From assembly GCA_025617375.2 (NCBI GenBank), contig JAMYGW020000007.1, positions 558,001 to 622,000 of the forward strand: DNA of 64,000 nt. The letters are read 5' to 3'. This DNA is from Acarospora socialis. Its lineage: Eukaryota; Ascomycota; Lecanoromycetes; Acarosporales; Acarosporaceae. Positions 21,158-32,486 of this stretch are shown here, one piece after another; the stretch's first letter is position 1; each line of letters opens with the position of its first letter. A program made the position numbers and the translations under genes. The notes under the pieces were generated by a model. That model was not told the DNA's origin. It searched no databases and saw nothing but the letters and a program-made list of their open reading frames with translations.

Positions 21158-24100
21158 CTTTGAACATTCTTATAATATAACAAGTATGATGTCTGACACA
21201 CAAAAAAATGTCTCAATCTTGTTTTTGAGACAAGTTCAAGTGAACTCATCTTTATCATCTACTTCAGATAGAATGACAGCACAATCAGTGATGTCAGTTC
21301 AGATAATACAACTACTCATGAATGCATCAAAGATTCAGGTACTCAATATCTTTGATGAAGAATAAGAGAAGTTGTGAGTTTTTGTGACTAAGTTCAATCT
21401 GTATATTGAATTCAATCAATTAAAGTTTCAGATCAATCAAGAAAAGATATTGTTTGTGATGATTTATTTCATGAATGCAGCTTTTGATTGAGTTGATTTC
21501 AGACTGCATGAGTTTCTAGAAAAGAAGTATAAAGAATGCAACACTGACACAGAGTCTATGTTCAATGATTACACATGATTCAAGAAAGAACTAAGAAAAG
21601 TCTTCAGAGTAATCAATGAAGAAAGAGCAGCAGAAAGACAAGTTTACATCTTGTAACAGAGTGAATCAGCAACAATATACATCACAGAGTTTCAGTGATT
21701 AGCAGCACTCATCAGATGAAATGATGAAGCACTTATTTATCAGTACTATTGTGAATTGAGAAAGTTCATCAAGAACAAGATAGTTCAAGTGAAATAATCA
21801 GACAATCTTCAGAAAATGATTAATCTGAGTATCAACATTGACAGTCATCAGTGAAAACAACAAATGAAACAAAAGAAATATTGAATATCATCTATGATAA
21901 AAGATCAAGAAGAAAGTTTCTGATTGTGAATTAAGTGATATGTTTTATTAATAAGACATAGAGAGACAGACTCTATAAATCTCAATATAATCAAGAAGCA
22001 TCATCAGAAGTCATGAAGAACTAAATAAATGAAGTATAAATGTCAGTCAGAGTGATTCACTAAGTCTTAGATGACACTGTGAAATGAGATGTGAACATGT
22101 TATAACTGTAAAAAATCTGAACATCTTGTCTGAGAATGCAACAAATCTTGAATAAAAAGAAAAAATGTTGCAGTAACAGTCAAGAAGAATACATGCATAG
22201 TGCATGATGTTCTCAACTAAACAGTCTATTACAATGACATGTGCAGAGTACACATGAGCACAAAAGATGAAGTCAGATAATATCTTCAAAGATTATGCAA
22301 AGACATGAAGAACAGATATGATGTGACAAGTTGATCAATTTACAAAAAAGAATTAGCTACTCTTATCAAGAAAAGAGTTCTTGATGTTGAGAAAGAAAAT
22401 AATGTTCTTGAAGATGACATTGAAGAGATTAATGATTATGAATTTCAGATTAATGAATCTTGAATATTTTCTGAAAGCAATATACTCACAAAAGAAAGTT
22501 TGAACAATGTTGAAACAGAATTCTCAAGAAAGTACTGAGCAAAGATTAAGAGAAATTTAAGTATTCAGAGAAAGACAGCATCAGACTGCAAAGTGATGTG
22601 AAAGAGAAAATAAAAAACTCAAAATCAGAAAGCAGAGATATACAAAGAATTTGATGATCTAATGAGAGATATACAAATGATTACAAGAGAATCAATATCA
22701 AAATTTCTTGTATAAAAGATTAAGAGTCACAAGATTAAGATATGCTTATCTGAAGAGTATATCACACAGAATGAAGACAGATGAATTTTCAGTGAAGAAT
22801 ACATATCATTTGAATTTCTGCAAAGAGTAAGAGTCTTTGAGAGTCAGTTGCAGATAAAGTACAATCAGTATAAATTCTGACTACATCTGAAAAGATGCAT
22901 TGAGTGACACAATCTAGAGTATGTGAATCTTATGATTGAAAGAAAATCAAGATGGTTTCAAGAACTTTGAAGACAAGTCAAACAATTAAGTGAGTCAAAA
23001 AATGAAAAGCTTTCTCAACAAGACTAAAGAACAAGAAGCTAGCAGTGTCTCAAAGACAAGACAATAATCATTAAGTATAAATCAAAATTACAATCAACAG
23101 ACATCAGATCAACACATTAATGAATTCTGAAGTGAACAGTAACATTATGAGTTGATAAATAGTTAATATGTTGAAATTAGTGACACAGTGAGTGTACTGT
23201 TCATTCAACATATGAATGATAAACAAAGTCATTGAAAGAATCAATGAGAAAATCTGTGTGAAAGTCTTGATTCTTGAAAATTCACAAGAGATAACATTTA
23301 ATGTTATGAAATTGATCAGATATGATGCAATATTAGAAATGTCTTGATTATGCAAAAAGAATTCACAAATCAATTGAGTCATGAAAGAAATATATGCAGT
23401 TAAGAATGCATATGAGATTTCTGAACAATCAGAAATGAGCTTATTAAAGTATAAGTTATGAGATCATGAGATACTGTTATTGAATGAAAAGCAATCTAAG
23501 TGAATGTCATTATACTCAATGAGCAAAGATCAACTCAAGAAAGTTAAAACTTATCTTGATGAGAATCTTAAAAGAGAATTCATAAAATCATTAAAATCAT
23601 CAGCAGAATATTCAATTCTGTTTGTATTAAAGAAGAATAACAAGAAATGATTATGTGTTAACTACAGACAACTCAACAAAATAACTCATCAAGATAGTTA
23701 TTTTCTATCATTGATAGAAGAGTTGCAAGATTAACTAGACAAGACTAAGTGATTCACAAACTTAAATCTTAAAAACATCTATTACTGAGTCAGAATGAAA
23801 GAAGATGAAGAATGAAAAACAACATTTTGAACAAGATACAGACACTATGAGTACACTGTTATGCTGTTTGAGCTAAAGAATGTCTCAGTCATCTTTCAAA
23901 GATTGATCAATGACATATTGAGAGAATATCTCAATAATTTTGTGATCATGTACCTCAATGATATTCTAATATACTCAGAAGATCTTAAAGAGTATTGTGA
24001 GTATGTGCACAAGATATTAGCAAAGCTCAATGAGAGAGCTCTCTACATGAAAAAGACAAAAAGCAGATTTAAGATCAAGAAAGTTAAGTTTTTAAATTAT

Positions 24101-26114
24101 GTAATTCAATCTGAACAAATCAAGAAGAATTCAAAGAAAATAAAAGCAGTCAAAGACTGATCAACACCAAAAAGAATCAAGAAAGTGCAAGTCTTTCTAG
24201 AATTGATGAACTATTATTGAAAGTTTGTATCAAACTACACAAGAATTGCAAAGCTGCTAATGCATTTGACACACAAAAACAAAAAATAACATTGAGATAA
24301 AGAGCAGAAGAATGCATTTCACATATTAAAGAAAAGTTTTAGTGAAACAACACATCTAAGAATACTCAATTCAGCATGCAAAAAGACACTGAAAACTGAT
24401 GCTTCAGATTTTGCAGTAAACACATACTTATATTAGATTGAGAAAGAACAGCAGAAATTCATAGCATATCAATTTAGAAAATTATCAGAATTCAAGAAAA
24501 GATATGAGATTCACAACAAGAAACTTCTTGCAATAGTGAAGATACTGCAAAACTGAAGATCTTATCTTGCAGAAACAAAAAAGTCAATTTAGATCTATAC
24601 AGATCACAGAAACTTGAGAAACTTTGTAATGACAAAGCAATTTAATTAACAACAAGTTTGTTGAGTGAAGCAATTGACAGATTATGAATTTCAGATTCAT
24701 TACAAGAAAAATAATAAAAATAATAAAGCAGATATCTTGAACAGATGACTCAATCATGAAGATGTACAGACAATACATGCAGAAATTCTGAGCAAAGACA
24801 ACAAAGAAGTTCTCATGAAAGACTTAACAGCAATGTACAAGATGAAGCAAGCTCTCTTGACAAATGAAGAACTCATTGAAATATATCATTATAACAGAAT
24901 TGAAGAATATCTGAGAGTTAAATGCACTGAGAATTTAGTGTGAAGAAGATGCAACATTAGTGATTTTTGAAATTGAATCACTAAAATGATTGCTGTATGT
25001 GACTCATGTTGAAGAAATAAGATTAACTGAGACAAATAACATGATGAAGTAACATAACTGAATGCATTAAATGCATTATGAAAGTCAGTTATCATAAACT
25101 TCATTATAAAACTATCACTGTTTAAGAATTCAGCATGAGAAGTGAAATTCAACAGTATATTGATGATAGTGAATAGATTGATCAAATACATGATGTTCAT
25201 TTCATTTAAAGAAACTGCAACAGCATCAGTATTGATGTACATCATACTGCAAGAATTGATTAACAATCATGAGCTATTAAAAGAGTTTATCATCAACAGA
25301 GACAAGCTGTTCACAAACAAGTTTTGAAAAATGTTCACAGCAGAACTCAGAATAAAGCATAAGATGTTAATGACATATCACTTACAGATGAATGAACAAA
25401 GCAAATGAATGAATTAAACAGTGAAAACATACTTAAAACATTATGTCAACAAGAATCAGAACAACTGAATATGACTATTGTCAACAGCACAGTTTGTGTA
25501 CAACAATACAAGAAACAAAATCACAGAAGAAATGTCTTTCTATATGAATTATGATTATAATCTGAAGATATAACAAGATCTTAAAAAACACAAATCACAG
25601 AGTCAGAAAGTGATTCTGAATATTACTCAGATAAAAAAACTGCATCAAGATCTAATGAAATGAATTGAACAGCAGACAGAATGAACAACAAAAATAAGAT
25701 TATTCAAAGAAGAAGAAAGAATATATCTGAGAATGAACAATATGCAAATCAAAGAAAAAAGCAAAAAATTGAAGAACAAAAGCATTGAATCATTTAAGAT
25801 CATATGAAACATTAAGAGATTAAGTTATGAGTTAGACTTACTCAAGAAAATGAGAATACACTCAATATTTTATGCATTCATGTTATAGCATTGCAATCAG
25901 TTCATATCACTTCAAATCACTGAAATATCTGTTAAATTCAAAAAAGAATACAAAGTTGAGAACATTTTAGAAAAGAAAATGATTAGTGAGAAAGTTCACT
26001 ATCTCATAAAATGAAAAAATTACAATATCTCAGAAAATATCTGAAAACTCAAAGAGAATCTCAAAAACTGTGTGAAAACACTTCAACATTTTAAAAAAAG
26101 AAGTCAACATTAAT
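21158..26114 (+). pseudogene. gypsy B gag-pol, mutated
   Basis: Gag-like sequence starts near 21186 and carries a decayed zinc knuckle (NCKKSEHLV, stop, ECNKS; about 22100-22150). The RT is at 23580-24160: VNYRQLNKITHQDSYFLSL, SVIFQRLINDILREYLNNFV and VIMYLNDILIYSEDL, with the catalytic YxDD changed to YLND. The integrase CxxC is near 24995 (VCDSC, stop, RNKIN). The chromodomain-like segment EYKVENILEKKMISEKVHYL is at about 25950-26010. TGA is the commonest interrupting codon. A CAA-to-TAA change is seen near 23730. Confidence 0.85.
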
Positions 26115-26555
26115 TCAGAAGAATGAAGACATTGAGTTAATAAGTTGCAATATTGTTTAAGAATTTTTATTCTCAATTTCATCATTATCACTATCAAGTT
26201 CAGCAGCAAGACAGTCAATCTTCTGTGAAGCATGATGATTTATTTGATTCAGCATTTTCTGAAAACATATAACTTTTAAGAAAAGTGCAGCAAGCTCAGT
26301 GTGCTTGACTGTCAGTTTGCTGTTTACTTTACTTATTTTCTTTCAAAGCAAAAGATGAGTTCTATCAAGAGACTTTCACAATACACTGATACATGAATGA
26401 TTACAATAAGTACACTTATCACATTTTGATCAAGATTTCATTACAAAACAATTGATGCTGCAACAGACACAATAGTCACAAGAAAACAGAGTAAATATGT
26501 CATCAATCTGAATTTTCTTTGCAATTCTTAGATGATTGAAATTTTTAGAAAGCAT
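26115..26555 (-). pseudogene. antisense Cys-rich ORF inside gypsy B
   Basis: This is the counterpart of the copy A antisense ORF, again antisense to pol and just before the 3' LTR. ATG 26555 opens MLSKNFNHLRIAKKIQIDD. CDYCVCCSINCFVMKS, stop, SKCDKCTYCNHSCISVL, stop and KSLDRTHLLL follow, with a helical tail. The total of 147 codons is nearly the same as in copy A. The two copies differ by substitutions but keep the Cys residues and length. Confidence 0.7.
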
Positions 26556-26633
26556 TGTTGCTGACAACAAACAATGTGAATATTCTCACTTATATAGACT
26601 CTAGAGAACTAGCATCTGAGAAGAAAAAAATAG

Positions 26634-26985
26634 TGTTATAGTCAAGTCAGAGTGAACTTAAAACAAACTGATGCATACACACAGAAAGCATACATTCAGA
26701 AGAATGTTTAGACAGTAGTTATGTAATATCTCAACATGCTTGACAGTGAGCTTGATGAGCAAGCTTGACAGATTGCATGAGTGAGTCATTTCAACAGACT
26801 TGACAATGAGATCAGCAAGCAAGCTCACTATATAGTAGAGTTGTTTTTCTTATGAAAACAATCATGTTCAACTTAAATAATCATCTAAGAGTTAAAGACC
26901 AAAACTGTTTCAAATCAGCTGTTATATCAATAAGCACAAACTCTTAGCTCTACATACTTGAGAAATCTCAGATTAGAACATTACA
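26634..26985 (+). repeat. gypsy B 3' LTR
   Basis: 352 bp, begins TGTTAT and ends ATTACA. Partner of 20806-21157. Confidence 0.9.
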
Positions 26986-27976
26986 CTTATGTGAGTTCAA
27001 CACATGTCATCATAGCAAGCTGTTCAACTAAGATTGTCATGCACTACTTTTCTAGTCACAATCACAGCTTTTTTTCTTTCTTTCTTGAGCTTTCTGCAGT
27101 TCTGTGCAAGGTGTTTGACAATATTACAGTTATAGCACTTTTGTGTTTCTCAGTTGTTTGAAGACTTCTCTTTTAAGAATCATTTCTTTTTTCACAGTGC
27201 TTCTTTCAGTCTTCTTACTGAAGGTTGATCTCATTTCATTATGTTGAAATTCATGAAATTTGAATATTGTTGTCTTTGATTTTTTCTATCAGCTCATTTC
27301 ATTCATTCTTGATGTCAATAGTTTTTCTTTTTCATCTGTTGCTTTCACTGACAACTATTTATTGTAATTATCTTGTTAATTAACTTCTGCAGATCATCTG
27401 ATCTGTTGTTTTGTGCAATTTTATTCTTGATAGACTCTTTCAAGTCTCAATAGTAAGCTGATACTAACTGATCTGTGTTTTACTGTGTAAGTGCTGCAAT
27501 CTGTTAAAACTCTGTCACATACTTAACTGCAAATTCTTCTTGCTGTAATGTGTGAATCTTTCATTTTGTTACACATTTCTCATCAATTATTCTGAAGATT
27601 CTTCTTAGCTCTTTTTTGAACTACATTCAGTTCTCTATGCAAAATGTGTTTTATTCTTGATCAGAAATGCTCTTAATCATAAACTTGTTGAACTGTGATT
27701 TAATTCAATCAAATGCTGTGCTCTTCATGTAGAATGTTGCAAACAAGACTTTGTTGACATTGCTTTCAAATTTCTTCTGATTGAAGTTGACATACAGATT
27801 AATTTGAGCAAGAAATTGTCTCAAATTTCATCAATTTCTTGTGAAGTCTTCTGATGTCTTGACTTTGAATACTTTGTGATTGATATTGACTATCTTTGTT
27901 GATTTGATGCTCTGCAATGCACTGTTTGAGATTGAATCTTTAAATGACATTCTTTATATTGTAAGAGTGTTCAAAG
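26986..27976 (-). pseudogene. gypsy A gag (5' part), mutated
   Basis: Minus-strand gag of copy A, from the 5' LTR at 27977 to the copy B insertion. Opening residues of the decayed frame read MSFKDSISNSALQSIKSTKI. Sequence beside the junction (near 27000-27060) aligns with copy B at about 22190-22260, which fixes the insertion point inside the gag/zinc-knuckle region. Confidence 0.75.
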
Positions 27977-28325
27977 TATTACATTTCAACTGAGATTTCT
28001 TGATTATAGAACTAGAATTTGTGCTCTTTAATATAAAGATTCAAAGATTCTAGATAAACAGTAGCTTTGTATTGCATAACTGAATGAGTTAAACACAATT
28101 GTTTTCATAGAGAAAACAATTCTACTATATAGATTGTCTGCTCATTGATCTCACTGTTGAGTTTGTTGAGCTGACTTGTTCATGCAATTTGTTAAGCTAT
28201 CTTGTTGCACTCATCATTGAGCATGACAAGATATTACATGACTGACTCTTGATCATCATTCTATCAAATACTCATGTAATATATCTGTCAGTTTGTTCTA
28301 AGTTTCTCTAGACTTGACTGTAACA
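27977..28325 (-). repeat. gypsy A 5' LTR (right)
   Basis: 349 bp. The terminal TG has become TA on its left edge. It is more heavily mutated than its partner. Confidence 0.9.
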
Positions 28326-28330
28326 TGATT

Positions 28331-31300
28331 GCACTCAATCTTTATATTTAAATAATAAAACATAGAACTGAGATCTAACATCTTGAAGATGTTAGTAAGA
28401 TGTATTTTGATGTCTTGAATGACTAATTTATTTTCTTCTATAAGAAGAAGATCATCAATGTAGACAGCAATGATAACACTGTCATTAATTTAAAAGAAGA
28501 CATTATGATCAGAATTGAGATGATAAAAATTAAATGAGATAAGATGATTGCATAAAGTCTTATATCAAAGATGAAATGTCTACTTTAAATCATATAAGAT
28601 CTTATTAAGCAAGACAATCATATCAGAAAGTTCATATTCATAAAAAAGCTTCATATAGATGATTTGATCAATAGAATCATAAAAAAATGTAATTGTCACA
28701 TTCATTTGTTCAGTCTCTAGATCAAAATGAACAATTAAGATGAAGAGAGCTTTGTAGATTTGTAACTTAATGATAGACACAAAGATTTGATCATAATTAA
28801 TGCTGAATTGCTGTTTGTAGTTCTTGATTACTCAGCAAGTCTTATAGCAACTAACTTGAGCATGAGTGTCACACTTAATCTTATATACTCAGCATTCTTA
28901 AAGAACATGCTGACTCAACAGCACAGAAATCATCTTTTATGTGTTGTTTTTCTTCAAAAAGTGTATCTCATTCTTCATCACTTGTTTTCACTTTTTGCAC
29001 AGTGACAACTCAACAACTTGTTTATAGATAGAAGATTTGACAATATTGCTCAGAGAAATTGCAGTATATATATATGAAAAGTGTGCATCAAAGTCATCAA
29101 AAAATTCAGAAAGTTAAGAATTCTGAGATGAAGAGAACAAAGATGAGAATTTGAAATGAAGAAAAAAATAGTCAACTGTAACATTAAATGATGTTGATGA
29201 AAAAGATGAGTGAGCTTTAACAACTGAATATCATATAAATGATGTTGAGTCTCAATTTTCTGTGTCAAGCATGCTAAATTAAGATGTGTTCAATGAACAA
29301 GAGTTATTCAGATTGATGTCTTAAAGATTTTGAAAATGCTGTAAAAGCAAAAATTGCAATAATGATATAACTGATCTGAAAACTCTCTCTGAAGAGAAAG
29401 AAGATTGTGACAACAAAGATGTGAATGAGAATAAAAAATTGAAAGAAAGATCAACAGTATTAAATGTCTTCTTTTTGCTGTAAATCTCTATGTTAATCAT
29501 ATTTTCATAGACATTAATATCTTCTTTCACAAAGTAGTTATAAGTAATGAGAACACATTCTGATTCTAAGTTTCAAACATGATAAATAGAACTACTGTTC
29601 ATGTCTAAATAGTGATATTTGAGATTGTGATTGTCAAATTTGACTTCTTACTGACATCATTTCTTAAAAATATGTGCTCAAGCAGTAATATCAAAAACAC
29701 AAAGACTTAAGAGATCAGAAACATTGTCTGTTCATGCTTCATAGAGTATTGTATTAATTGTACAAGTAAAAGATTAATTCTTTAAATAAATTACAGTTTA
29801 AATGACTTTTAATCAGAGATAAGACTTTAAATTAAAGTCTTTGAGCATAATTCTAGTGAATTCACAAATAGTGCAATTTAGACATTCAGAAATGCTGTTT
29901 TTTTCAGATGAGTAAAGTGTAGTGAGTTTTCATGTAATATTATTAATGACAAATCAGTTCTTCAGAACAAGATATTTGTACTTAAAATTAGTGTAAAAAT
30001 GAGCTATAAAGTAGTCAGAATGATCAGTCTTCATTAAAGCAACAAAGTTTTTGATATGCTTGATTATTTTGATTTTAAATTTCATGAAAAACATTCAGAT
30101 AAATTTAGTAAAGTTGTTGATGAAGATAACAAATCACTTTGAACTGTCATAAATGATGAATGTAATAGATCTGATGATGTCTGAATGAATAAGATTTAAT
30201 GATTAAGTTATTCACTCAATAAAAGCATTGTAGAGACAACATATCTGTTTAATCTTGATGCATGACTTACAGATGTCTTGATGTTTAGAAAAATTTTTAA
30301 AATTGATATTATTGATGATCTTGATCAATTGCTCAATATTAATATAATTTAAGTGATTTAGTTAACAGTGTCACATTTTAAAAGATATCTTGAATTTTCT
30401 ATTAGTCACAAAGACATGAAACTAAAATGTATTGTTGAGTTGTAGTCAGAATAAGTCATCAACTTCAAATGCATATTTGATGATTCTGTCATTATGATGT
30501 AAGATGCAATTCTTTATATTGAACATAATATCTTCAGTTTACATACAGATATTGAAAATAAGATTTGCAGAGATGATAAGAAAGTGTATAATGTTATTGA
30601 AAATAATTTCTTATATGTTTCTGTCAGAACAGACTAAATATAGAGAGATTTAATTTTTTTTTATGATTTTAGTCACTTCATTAACTGTAAAAAGAGATCT
30701 ATTGATAGACTCATAGATGATAAAAAACTTATATATTGAGCATAAGTAATCAGAGACTGCAGTGTTGACAGCTTATATGTTTATGATATGAGACTCAATG
30801 ATATGAGCATGAAAATGAAGCTCAATGATGTCATGAACTTCAAAATGAAGCTTAGAAACATGAGTTTCAAAATAAAACTTGATGACATGAGCATCAGAAT
30901 AAAGCTCATTGATGTGAATTATAAAGTTAAAAGTTGTAGTATTGTTATCACTAAACTTAAATGAAGTGAATGACTTAGTTACTTTGTCTTTGTTCTTGTT
31001 CTTTTACTTAGCAGACTTAATCACATTAAATTTCTTCTTCTTATAAAGATATTTGAAAAAACAATTATACTTTTTATGATTAGTCTTCTTGCAGTGAGTG
31101 TAAAGAAGTGACAACATCAATTTGAAGTTTGATTTAAAAGTTGAGTTTGAGTTTTTGTCTTAAAAGATCATGATCACTGAGATCTTGTTATTTTTCATTT
31201 TAGTCTCATCAATAAGTTTGATGACAAGAGCATCAAAGATAAAAGTAACAACTCAAATAAATTGATATTTAGCTGTGACAAAGACATTGAAAGTAGATTT

Positions 31301-32024
31301 CAGATTATTAAGAAGAATTGTGAGTATAATTCAGTCTGAAAAGATAAAATTCATCTTTTTTAAATATTATGACAAAGTCTTAAGCTGATTAACATAGTTC
31401 TCAATGAATTTAAAAGTGTTGTAATGATGACTAAGAAGTGTAATGAATGTGAGATATCTAATATTGAACTCTTGAATCTTATACAACTTCTTCAGTTTTA
31501 ATCACATCTGACAGACAGATAAATCTTAAATGAAGTTTTTAGAATCATTTTGACAAGAAAAAGTTATAGTAGCACATGTTCTGTCATTTTTTCTACTTCA
31601 AATGATATATTTTAATGAGAACTTTAAGTTCAGATTGTTGATTGCTTCAGATGCAACAATGAGTTCAGAAAAAGTGTTGAAAACAACAGTTCATAGATTT
31701 TTGTTCATAAGAACAAATTTGATGTTAATAGCTCATGAAACATAGTTATCAGTGTCAGTAAGACAAGAAAAGTTGAAAGTGCTGTTCAAGAAAGTCATAA
31801 TTATCTGAGTTGTTTCTGCAGAATGAATATCAAAACATGTAGACTATTGAAAAGACAAAAAAGAAGAATATCATTCAAGAATATTGAGATGACAAAAGAA
31901 TCATTTGAGAAAGCATTCAGATAGACTATCAAAACAAGAAAAAGATGCTGTTGAAATGATGACAGTGAGATCAATTGAAGACAAGAAAACATTCTAGATA
32001 AGATGAAAAGTTGAGCTCATAATC
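28331..32024 (-). pseudogene. Copia gag-pol 5' and central part, mutated
   Basis: The minus strand from the 5' LTR (32025-32199) down to the gypsy junction. RT signatures at 28580-28780 include DLETEQMNVTITFFYDSID, IIYMKLFYEYEL and LNKILYDLK. The catalytic box VIIAVYIDDLLL lies at about 28445-28480. The frame then runs DLSSMFYYLNIKIECN into the insertion site. Gag and integrase regions upstream are too decayed to parse by eye. Short spurious ORFs in this interval were ignored. Confidence 0.8.
30803..30916. repeat. short tandem repeat within Copia
   Basis: Four degenerate units of 27-30 bp, each starting ATGAG or ATGAA and ending near GATG (30803, 30833, 30860, 30887). The length is a multiple of three, so it probably encodes a short peptide repeat in the integrase-to-RT linker of the element. 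Confidence 0.6.
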
Positions 32025-32199
32025 TGTTGAAATTGAAATGTTTTTATTGCTTAATATTAAATGTCTTAATTATCTAGAAGACTAGAATACACAAAGAATA
32101 ACTTTTGTGTGTGATGACTAAGCAATATCATGTGACACAGAAGATTTCAACACTAGACTGAATAGAGTTGAACTTCTAAAGAGTCTTCTAATTTCAACA
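32025..32199 (-). repeat. Copia 5' LTR (right)
   Basis: 175 bp. Partner of 14698-14872. Followed by GAATC, the right copy of the target duplication. Confidence 0.92.
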
Positions 32200-32486
32200 G
32201 AATCTCTAGTATCTCAGTTCATGCTTCATTTCTGCTTGTTCAGAATGTTCTGATTCTGGTTACTCTCTGTGTTGGTGAAGACATCTCAGTTTTTGAGTCT
32301 GTCTCAACCTGCTGAGTTGGGAGACAGAACAAAGACTGTTTTCTGGTTTATCAAAGCAATGACAGAATCTAAATGGAAGTGTTTCCTTCTTCAGACTTTT
32401 AGCCATCTTATCTTGGTGGGGAGGGAATAAAAAATGGGATCGCATGCCATATGGGACTCACGTGGTTGGTTGGGAAATAACGCATA

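Larger units (their letters stand above)
20806..26985 (+). mobile_element. Ty3/gypsy chromovirus-type retrotransposon, copy B (innermost)
   Basis: The LTRs are 20806-21157 and 26634-26985 (352 bp each). The target duplication is CTCAT/CTTAT (20801-20805 and 26986-26990, one C-to-T difference). It is inserted in the gag zinc-knuckle region of copy A in the opposite orientation. At 6180 bp it matches the size of copy A, and LTR and RT similarity show that the two are the same family. It reads on the plus strand with gag, pol and a chromodomain-like end. All frames are broken. Confidence 0.92.
16053..28325 (-). mobile_element. Ty3/gypsy chromovirus-type retrotransposon, copy A
   Basis: The LTRs are 16053-16401 and 27977-28325 (349 bp each). 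The target duplication TGATT is exact (16048-16052 and 28326-28330) and lies inside the Copia pol gene. The element reads on the minus strand. Subtracting copy B (20806-26985) and its 5-bp duplication leaves about 6.1 kb. The order from the 5' LTR is gag, protease, reverse transcriptase, RNase H, integrase and a C-terminal chromodomain-like segment, so it is a chromovirus. All ORFs are disrupted. Confidence 0.92.
14698..32199 (-). mobile_element. Copia-type LTR retrotransposon, outer element of a three-deep nest
   Basis: The LTRs are 14698-14872 and 32025-32199 (175 bp each), beginning TGTTG and ending CAACA. They are flanked by the 5-bp target duplication GAATC (14693-14697 and 32200-32204). 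The element reads on the minus strand. Without the gypsy insertion at 16053-28325 and its duplicated 5 bp it is about 5.2 kb, a normal size for a Copia element. Reverse transcriptase, RNase H and other pol remnants lie on both sides of the insertion. All reading frames are broken. The whole element is AT-rich and almost free of CG, CC and GG dinucleotides. Confidence 0.93.

Noticed and set aside
20806-26985. Regularly spaced short repeats in the AT-rich region considered as a CRISPR array
   Set aside because: Eukaryotic context, spacing irregular, and the repeats are LTR sequence.
14698-32199. AT-rich block considered as a possible mitochondrial insertion, centromere or virus-like region
   Set aside because: LTR pairs, target duplications and RT/integrase remnants explain it as nested retrotransposons. 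No satellite array or mitochondrial gene is seen.
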